Part shown: one piece after another, positions 9,001 to 12,165 of the stretch
Layout of the letters: every line of letters begins with the position of its first letter
How positions within the stretch are numbered: the first letter of the stretch is position 1
NCBI GenBank assembly: GCA_041661625.1
Contig: JBAZUB010000009.1
Location: 1 to 12,165, forward strand
Length of the DNA stretch: 12,165 nucleotides
DNA from: Patescibacteria group bacterium
GTDB taxonomy: Bacteria; Patescibacteriota; Patescibacteriia; JAHIZJ01
Direction of reading: 5' to 3'
Translations under genes and position numbers: made by a program
Notes under the pieces: model-generated
Seen by the model: only the letters and a program-made list of their open reading frames with translations
What the model was told of the DNA's origin: nothing
The model's database searches: none

Positions 9001-12000
9001 TTTTTTCGTTTAAGGAGAGGACTTCCATCCCGGATTTAATGTCTTTAATCTGGACGTATTTTATATTGACGATTTCCGATTCTTCAAAAGTGGCCTTTTG
9101 ATTGGCTGAAACGACGACCGGCAATAATGTGTCTCCGGTTACGCACTGTCCGTCCGAATTTACCGTTAAAAGGCTGGCTCCGGTTGAGCTCGCGACGCTA
9201 AAGATGTTCTGCCCGGCGCTTCCCTGAATGGACAGCTTCATTAAAGGACTCGTCGTTCCGATGCCGATATTCCCCGCCCCGGAAAAAGTAAAATTATTCC
9301 CCGCGAGCGCCACGTCTGTGGACGCGTCCAATGTCATCAGATTTTTGAATTCCGAAAAATCCAAAGAATCGGCAGTAATATTTCCGGCCACAATCGCTCC
9401 GTAGCTTGGCGTTGTTCCGCCGTGCAGCACTTGGCTGGAAGTTCCGATTGGAAGTCTTGTTAAATATCCGCTCGCGTCGCGGTAGTAGATATCACCGGTG
9501 GCGTCGGAGCCGAGACTCATTGTATTGGACGCGCCGGAAATCGTTCCCGCGGCAATGGTGAGATTGTTATCAAGATAAGCGTCGGCGATTGAAGAGGCGT
9601 TCCAGGTTCCGGTTTTAATTATACCGGTTGAGTCAACATACAATCCCGAACCGACCGCGAGAGCGCCGTTAATGTCCAAATTTTCGGCAATGGTTGAGGT
9701 TCCGGTGCCGTTTACGCTTAGCAGTCCGGCTAAGGTCAGTCCGCCCCCTGCGTCAAAATCAGTTCCAACGTTGCCGATATTTAATATCAAACCGTCATTC
9801 ATGTCCAAATCCCCATCCAAAGAAAAACCCCCGGATACGGACAAAAATCCGCCAAGATTAAGATTCTCTCCGATATAGTAACTGCCGGTGGTCGTCGCGT
9901 TGCCGCTGTGATACGCTTCGCCGTTTAAATAGCTGTTTCCGACAACGCTGAATTTAGCCGCCGGAGAAGAACTGCCTATGCCGACATTGCCGCTGTAAGC
10001 GATATTGAATAAATCATCTCCGTCCGAAGAAAGCGCCCGAAAAATATCGGCCGACTGTCCGACTTTGGCTTTTAAATCCAGCGTTGCGACGGTTGTTGTT
10101 GAAGAATCGTTCTGGATAAAAACCGGCTGGTTAAAATCAAAGCGGTCTTTTAAGGAATCCCAAGTAATAACCGCGTTCGGCACGACTACCCCCCGATAAA
10201 AAGTCAGGTAGCTGTCTTCCTCGTCGCCGGACGCGTTATCCGTATTCAGAGTAAAAATTGAACTCTGGGTGCCGGAGATGGTTGTTGAAGCGGCCGAAAG
10301 ATTGTTAGCCACGATCTGGTCAATATAGAAATCATCCCAGTAAAGCGCCGGACTGCCGATATCGCGGGTGGCATTCTGGTCGGGAATTAAACTGGAATTA
10401 AAAGATGAATTGATTGTTACGGTATCGGTTGAATCATTGCCGATGCTTACGTTACCGTCGGCTCTAAGGTAGAGCTGATTGGTATTGCCGCCGGTTTTTA
10501 TTTCAAGATCCCGGACAATCCCGGTACCCGAACTTTGGGTCTGGAGAATAAACCGCTGGAGGTTCCGATCCCAGGTAAAAGAAACTTCTTCCCTGTCGCC
10601 GGCGGTTGATCCGTTTACGCCTTTTGCTCGAAGCCAGAAACCGGAGAAGTCGGTGCCGTCGTCGTCTTTCGGCTCTATGACGAGGATGTTGCCGTAACCG
10701 GATTTCTGGTTGGTTAAAAAAAGATAGCTTGAAGTCATTTCATCTTCCTGGGAAAAAGAATGAGTTAAGTTGCCGCTGGTTATTCCGAGCGTTCCCGCGA
10801 CCTCAAGCTTGTAACCGGGGTTTGTTATTCCGATGCCGACATTCCCGTTCCCGTTAATTACAAACCTGTCATTCGTTCCTAAAGCGCTGGATGATGCGAT
10901 TCGGAAACTGCCGTCAGTGTAATCAAGGCCCATGGTCCATTTGTAGTTCGCACCCGAAGCTGAACTGAATTCAATTGCCGAATCAGCGGCATTATTATAG
11001 ATGGAGAGTTTTTGATTCGGAGAGGTTGTCCCGATGCCGACGTTGCCGGAACCGAGGAAAGTGAAAGCCGGGTTGGTCGCGGCGTTGCCGAAAGTAATTT
11101 GTTCGGCGTCGTCATTCGTGTCAATGTTAATATAGTTATTCGCCCCTTGCCTTGTTAAAAACGCGCTAGCCGTATTGTCGGGAATGTTATTGGTAATTAC
11201 TCCGGTAGTAACCGTATTCCCGTTCACGGTTACGACTAATCCTTCAATCGTGGTAGTGGCGGCCGAATCGCCTAAGACCAGTTCACCGGTCGCTAAAGTC
11301 TCAATTCTCGTTGTCCCGTCGGTTAAGCGGAAAGTTTGGCCGTCCGGATAGGTTAGAAGAATATTTCCGCCGCTCGCGGTAAGGCTGATTCCGACGCCGG
11401 TAAAATTAAGGGTTGAATCGGAGAGCATGGCGATTGAAGAAGTGGCGAAGAGATTGTAGGCTCCTCCGGTCCGCTCGGTAATGGCGCCGCCCGCGGTAAA
11501 AGTTGACGAGCCGCCGATAGTTGTAAAAGAAGAACCGCCAGCGTTCAGGGTATAATTGCCGGTCGGGGTGTAGATAAAATCGGTTCCGTCAATCGTTACT
11601 TCGCCGGTTGAATTGATATCAAAATTATTGGTTTCAAAAGTGATGTTTTGCTCCGAGCCGTTCACGCCGATAGTAATCGCGCCGGTATTATTTAAGGCAA
11701 AGGAGGAAGAGTTGATTGTCGTGGCCGCGCCGGTGATATTAATAATCTGGCCGGCAGCGTTGACGGTATAAGTTCCGCCGGTGGAAGTCTCCGTAATACC
11801 GGCCGCGCCCGACAAGGTTAAGAGACCGGCTGAGGTTGACCAAGTAGCGGCATCAGCCGAAGTGATAGTCAGTCCTCCGGCCAGGGTTCTCAGGGTTGAA
11901 GCGCCGGTAAAATTAATTTTATTGGTGGAAATGTAAGTGGATCCGCTTCCGACTTTCAGCGTTCCGCCTATTTCAAAGTTATCGGCGATGCTGGAAGTAC

Positions 12001-12165
12001 CGGTTCCGTTGACGCTTAGCAGTCCGGCGAGAGTCAGGCCGCCGCCGATCCGGTAACTGCCGGTGGTGGTGGCGTTGCCGTCATGGTAAACATCTCCATG
12101 AAAATAGCTGTCTCCGGCTACGCTTAATTTACTCGCCGGACTCGTCGTGCCGATGCCGACGTTGC
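1..12165 (-). CDS. Giant repetitive GNVGIGTT-module protein (surface/tail-fibre-like), internal fragment, interrupted by an intein
   Basis: One minus-strand frame runs through the whole window for at least 4054 codons. No start, stop or ribosome binding site is present, so both ends lie outside. About 28 copies of a GNVGIG-type motif (usual form GNVGIGTTSPGAKLxV) fall in this frame with spacings that are all multiples of three, which excludes frameshifts between them. The product is rich in Thr, Ser, Gly, Asn, Ala and Leu. It has short beta-strand-like segments (LTLAGLL, NNLTIA, LLTV) and no obvious hydrophobic membrane segment. Modules are ~250 residues in the N-terminal-side two thirds and ~80 residues in the rest. 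Proteins of this type are known from CPR bacteria and resemble phage tail-fibre shafts; an extracellular, fibrous, adhesive or appendage role is inferred. No catalytic domain is visible except the intein at 8693-9145. A C-terminal chaperone/peptidase such as S74 might lie beyond position 1 but is not seen here. Confidence 0.95.
1115..1159 (-). other. TLDADLLDGQHGSYY tail-fibre motif
   Basis: Fifteen in-frame residues TLDADLLDGQHGSYY sit in the longest module of the array (171 codons between the motifs at 998 and 1511). LDADxLDGQHxxYY is a recurrent tail-fibre segment. Just downstream in the protein, YIPRFNGTNALENSVMYDNG leads into the NVGIGTTDPG motif. Upstream of it lies an aromatic stretch (YRDAFYNESSFSSWSTIW), the most aromatic-rich sequence of the array. 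Confidence 0.7.
3794..3892 (-). other. Second DIGS-type template motif (HIGPDADSTYDLGSSAMRFS)
   Basis: The frame encodes HIGPDADSTYDLGSSAMRFS followed by NAFVRLLDAG, which matches the tail-fibre pattern at 10319-10390. It fills most of a 76-codon module of the short array. The same motif class therefore occurs in both the long-module and short-module halves of the protein. Confidence 0.65.
4463..5202 (-). repeat. Long direct repeat A, copy 1 (~250-residue block)
   Basis: This block is repeated at 6173-6912 with a constant offset of 1710 bp (570 codons). Positions 4470-4936 are identical to 6180-6646 (467 bp). Beyond that the copies drift, with substitutions around 4937, 4967-4970, 4982-4985, 5048-5058 and 5099. 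In protein order the block reads from MKLSVQGTAGADIF through TYIYGSVQM, STIAENLDIAGAL, GVWNGTSLTDAYLDNN, TISGTSNTMSLGSDAQG and YYRDSSGYLARL to TGSTYLA next to the closing motif. It contains an intein-free site. Confidence 0.93.
5056..5100 (-). other. Intein-free paralogous site (copy 1) of the LLTVxxDGx-TYIYG repeat
   Basis: The frame reads LLTVKNDGN followed directly by TYIYGSVQM. The junction matching the intein insertion point lies between 5071 and 5072. Flanking residues on both sides match those around the intein at 8693-9145 (upstream ASSTGA-LLTV, downstream NPIENIGNAGTDF). This shows what the uninterrupted module looks like and fixes the intein boundaries to the residue. Confidence 0.88.
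5603..5944 (-). other. Distinct beta-sandwich-like domain inside the giant protein
   Basis: In protein order this reads FTVVNDTADFLYIGKSGTYS, then GTIEFEYSLGGGNWGALSV, DGTINFTPPVDWATDTVNG, GYWVRISE and YLVIPWDG. The EYS-GGNW / FTPPVDW / GYWVRI pattern recurs in metagenomic and phage structural proteins (as WEYWNG... FTPPSDWA... YWIRAR). I recall the pattern but cannot name a family. It is richer in Trp and Tyr than the shaft modules and sits between the two copies of repeat A, so it may be a protruding lobe or binding domain. Confidence 0.55.
6173..6912 (-). repeat. Long direct repeat A, copy 2 (~250-residue block)
   Basis: This is the second copy of the block at 4463-5202, in the same orientation and frame. 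The distance between the bounding GNVGIG motifs is 756 bp in both copies (4421 to 5177 and 6131 to 6887), so there has been no net insertion or deletion. The core identity of 467 bp indicates recent duplication or gene conversion. Differences cluster at the end that encodes the N-terminal side of the block. The same side carries the intein-free TYIYG site. Confidence 0.93.
6766..6810 (-). other. Intein-free paralogous site (copy 2) of the LLTVxxDGx-TYIYG repeat
   Basis: The frame reads LLTVKNDGN-TYIYGTLNMNNN. The position equivalent to the intein insertion is between 6781 and 6782. The downstream TYIYGTLNM is residue-for-residue the same as the predicted C-extein start at 8692, so this copy is the closer relative of the interrupted module. 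Confidence 0.88.
6913..7180 (-). other. Unique ~85-residue module between motifs
   Basis: Bounded by GNVGIGIINPAAKLNVV and LTLHGTGNVGIG. The body reads WSKPLLVYNPNIIAGQHVQI, GFGVANSSYNQAEFNFNYIG and STSNTFSLGLHSAADIL. I see no close copy elsewhere in the window. The WxxPLLVY...FGxxxSxxNxAxxxFxYxG pattern resembles tail-fibre carbohydrate-associated modules, but I do not assign a function. Confidence 0.5.
7181..7530 (-). repeat. Diverged direct repeat B, copy 1
   Basis: This segment aligns with 9281-9630 at a constant offset of 2100 bp (700 codons). Both encode TISGASNTMSLGSDATGDIY, YYRDASGYLTRL, QVLHGGT, GDITADSLDFTEFK (NITADSLDFSEFK in copy 2), NLMTLDAST-type sequence and DVALAGNNFTFSG, ending in a GN(V/I)GIG motif. 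Synonymous and conservative differences are scattered throughout, so this duplication is older than repeat A. Parts of the segment also match repeat A (YYRDxSGYL, NTMSLGSDA). Confidence 0.85.
7530..7925 (-). other. Thr-rich TLTL strand repeats with a TLSTLAGAETFTNK motif
   Basis: In protein order: ATYEGLTITSTTGILTIG, KTLTLNDSTTFNTASLTLG, KTLTLSDSTTLATNSITF, ESLTLAATKSVNFADAF, then TGTLSTLAGAETFTNK and VSYNGLVITANTG. LTL-x-x-x-T units of ~20-25 residues repeat several times. TLSTLAG-ETFTNK closely resembles a widespread phage tail-fibre segment. The stretch begins and ends with related (Y)xGLxIT units. A fibrous beta-structure is inferred. Confidence 0.65.
8183..8510 (-). other. Module pair with GNVGIGTASPGYPLDV and GNVGIGDATPAALLTV motifs
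   Basis: In protein order GNVGIGTASPGYPLDV opens a segment reading GGIISLFKTPGNSDTALQVQ, AWQFSVRESGDTNPGGFNFY and YSPDGSAGWVNAMNLTTGG. It closes with GNSSFVGNVGIGDATPAALL. The central part resembles an array module but has strongly GC-rich codons. It is the bridge between the intein-bearing block and the Thr-rich TLTL region. Confidence 0.6.
8693..9145 (-). other. Mini-intein (HINT protein-splicing domain, 151 residues, no homing endonuclease)
   Basis: This in-frame segment has the complete set of protein-splicing blocks. Residue 1 is Cys in CVTGDTLL (block A). TTGNHPYLARF at about residues 81-91 is block B, with the TxxH pattern ending at His85. VYDIEVEGTHNF at 131-142 is block F, with Asp133 and His140. 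ANGIIAHN ends at Asn151 (block G, penultimate His150) and is followed by Thr, a permitted +1 nucleophile. Between blocks B and F there are only ~40 residues, so no LAGLIDADG or HNH endonuclease fits. The segment is rich in Lys, Glu and Ile, unlike the Thr/Ser/Gly-rich flanks. Predicted splicing joins LLTVNSDGQ to TYIYGTLNM, which restores a repeat found without an insert at 5056-5100 and 6766-6810. By family knowledge it would excise itself autocatalytically from the giant protein. An A-type bacterial intein-like (BIL) domain is the alternative; Thr at +1 and the clean repeat interruption favour a true intein. Confidence 0.93.
9281..9630 (-). repeat. Diverged direct repeat B, copy 2, immediately N-terminal to the intein-bearing module
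   Basis: Homologous to 7181-7530 at an offset of 700 codons. In protein order it precedes a GNIGIGTTSPLMKLSIQG motif and then the intein host repeat. In copy 1 the equivalent position is followed instead by GNVGIGIINPAAKLNVV and an unrelated module. The downstream contexts have therefore been exchanged since duplication. Confidence 0.83.
9878..10000 (-). repeat. Short direct repeat C, copy 1
   Basis: In protein order this reads GNVGIGSSSPAAKFSVVGNS, then YLNGEAYHSGNATTTGSYYI. It matches 12053-12165 (NVGIGTTSPASKLSVAGDS, then YFHGDVYHDGNATTTGSYRI) at a constant offset of 2175 bp (725 codons). Both copies lead into a GLTLAGLLSVNGTGTS-type strand repeat or a close relative of it, marking a larger recurring unit. 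Confidence 0.8.
10319..10390 (-). other. Tail-fibre-like LIPDQNATRDIGSPALYW template motif
   Basis: The frame encodes LIPDQNATRDIGSPALYW followed by DDFYID. The pattern L-x-P-x-x-(N/D)-x-x-x-D-(I/L)-G-S-x-x-x-x-(W/F)-x-x-(F/L)-Y is common in phage tail fibres and in CPR repetitive proteins. A related copy lies at 3794-3892. The surrounding segment (10000-10800) also contains a distinctive FTWDRNLQRFILQT stretch. Confidence 0.7.
11190..11930 (-). other. Thr/Ser/Gly-rich strand-repeat region of the giant protein
   Basis: About 245 residues without a GNVGIG motif. The segment reads as successive short beta-like repeats such as GLLTLSGAAGITE, TYTVNAAGQIINITG, NSTGEVTIDGTDFIYTPTG and NYTLNAGGSSFTTIGG. 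Alternating hydrophobic and hydroxyl or glycine residues suggest a beta-solenoid or triple-beta shaft. This is a structural inference only; I recognise no named domain. Confidence 0.6.
12053..12165 (-). repeat. Short direct repeat C, copy 2, cut by the window end
   Basis: This copy aligns with 9878-10000 and carries the same NATTTGSY segment. It is truncated by the window edge inside the GNVGIG motif. The motif continuing past 12165 shows that the gene extends at least one more module towards its N-terminus. Confidence 0.8.

Noticed and set aside
8696..9013. Plus-strand reading frame of 105 codons beginning at an ATG
   Set aside because: It lies wholly antisense to the intein, whose splicing motifs on the minus strand explain the sequence.
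8693..9145. Possible LAGLIDADG-type homing endonuclease (GLLDMG at intein residues 59-64)
   Set aside because: The string is too short and lies before block B. The whole element is only 151 residues with ~40 residues between blocks B and F, which leaves no room for an endonuclease domain.
1..12165. Recoded genetic code (UGA as glycine), as in some CPR lineages
   Set aside because: No in-frame TGA was seen in ~4050 codons although glycine is abundant; glycines use GGN.

Overview
The whole window lies inside one giant protein-coding gene on the minus strand. Read from position 12165 down to position 1, with codons on plus-strand triplets starting at 2, 5, 8 and so on, the frame stays open for at least 4054 codons. 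I met no stop, and neither a start nor a terminus falls in the window. About 28 copies of a glycine-rich motif, consensus GNVGIGTTSPGAKLxV, all fall in this one frame. That landmark rules out frameshifts between them. The motif and the Thr/Ser/Gly/Asn-rich, cysteine-poor composition are those of very long repetitive surface or tail-fibre-like proteins. Such giant GNVGIGTT proteins are familiar from metagenomic genomes of the Candidate Phyla Radiation (Parcubacteria and relatives), with related motifs in phage tail fibres. I infer a CPR-type bacterium, or an element associated with one, but this is composition-level recognition and not proof. UGA is not read as glycine: no in-frame TGA was seen.

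Layout in protein order, from high to low coordinates. 12165-11000: Thr/Ser-rich strand-repeat stretch, followed by the first GNVGIG modules. 11000-9250: larger beta-rich modules, including a tail-fibre-like DIGS..YW template motif and repeats of the STIAENLDI and NNLTIAxGTISG type. 9145-8693: a complete 151-residue mini-intein. 8690-6913: further long modules, including a TLTL/ETFTNK-type Thr-rich stretch. 6912-6173 and 5202-4463: two copies of a ~250-residue block, identical over 467 bp, separated by a block with a distinct beta-sandwich-like domain. 4444-1: a regular array of 17 shorter modules, mostly 66-123 residues, each closed by the GNVGIGTT motif, in visibly more AT-rich DNA.

The standout is the intein. 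It sits exactly between two residues of a repeat (LLTVNSDGQ | TYIYG). Two paralogous copies of that repeat elsewhere in the same gene have no intein (LLTVKNDGN-TYIYG). The window therefore contains its own empty-site controls, and predicted excision restores the repeat consensus. Also notable is that the DNA encoding the GNVGIGTT core is nearly invariant across modules whose bodies have diverged beyond recognition, which suggests recombination between modules.

There are no RNA genes, promoters, terminators, CRISPR arrays or IS elements that I can support. Plus-strand reading frames are shadows of the giant gene.
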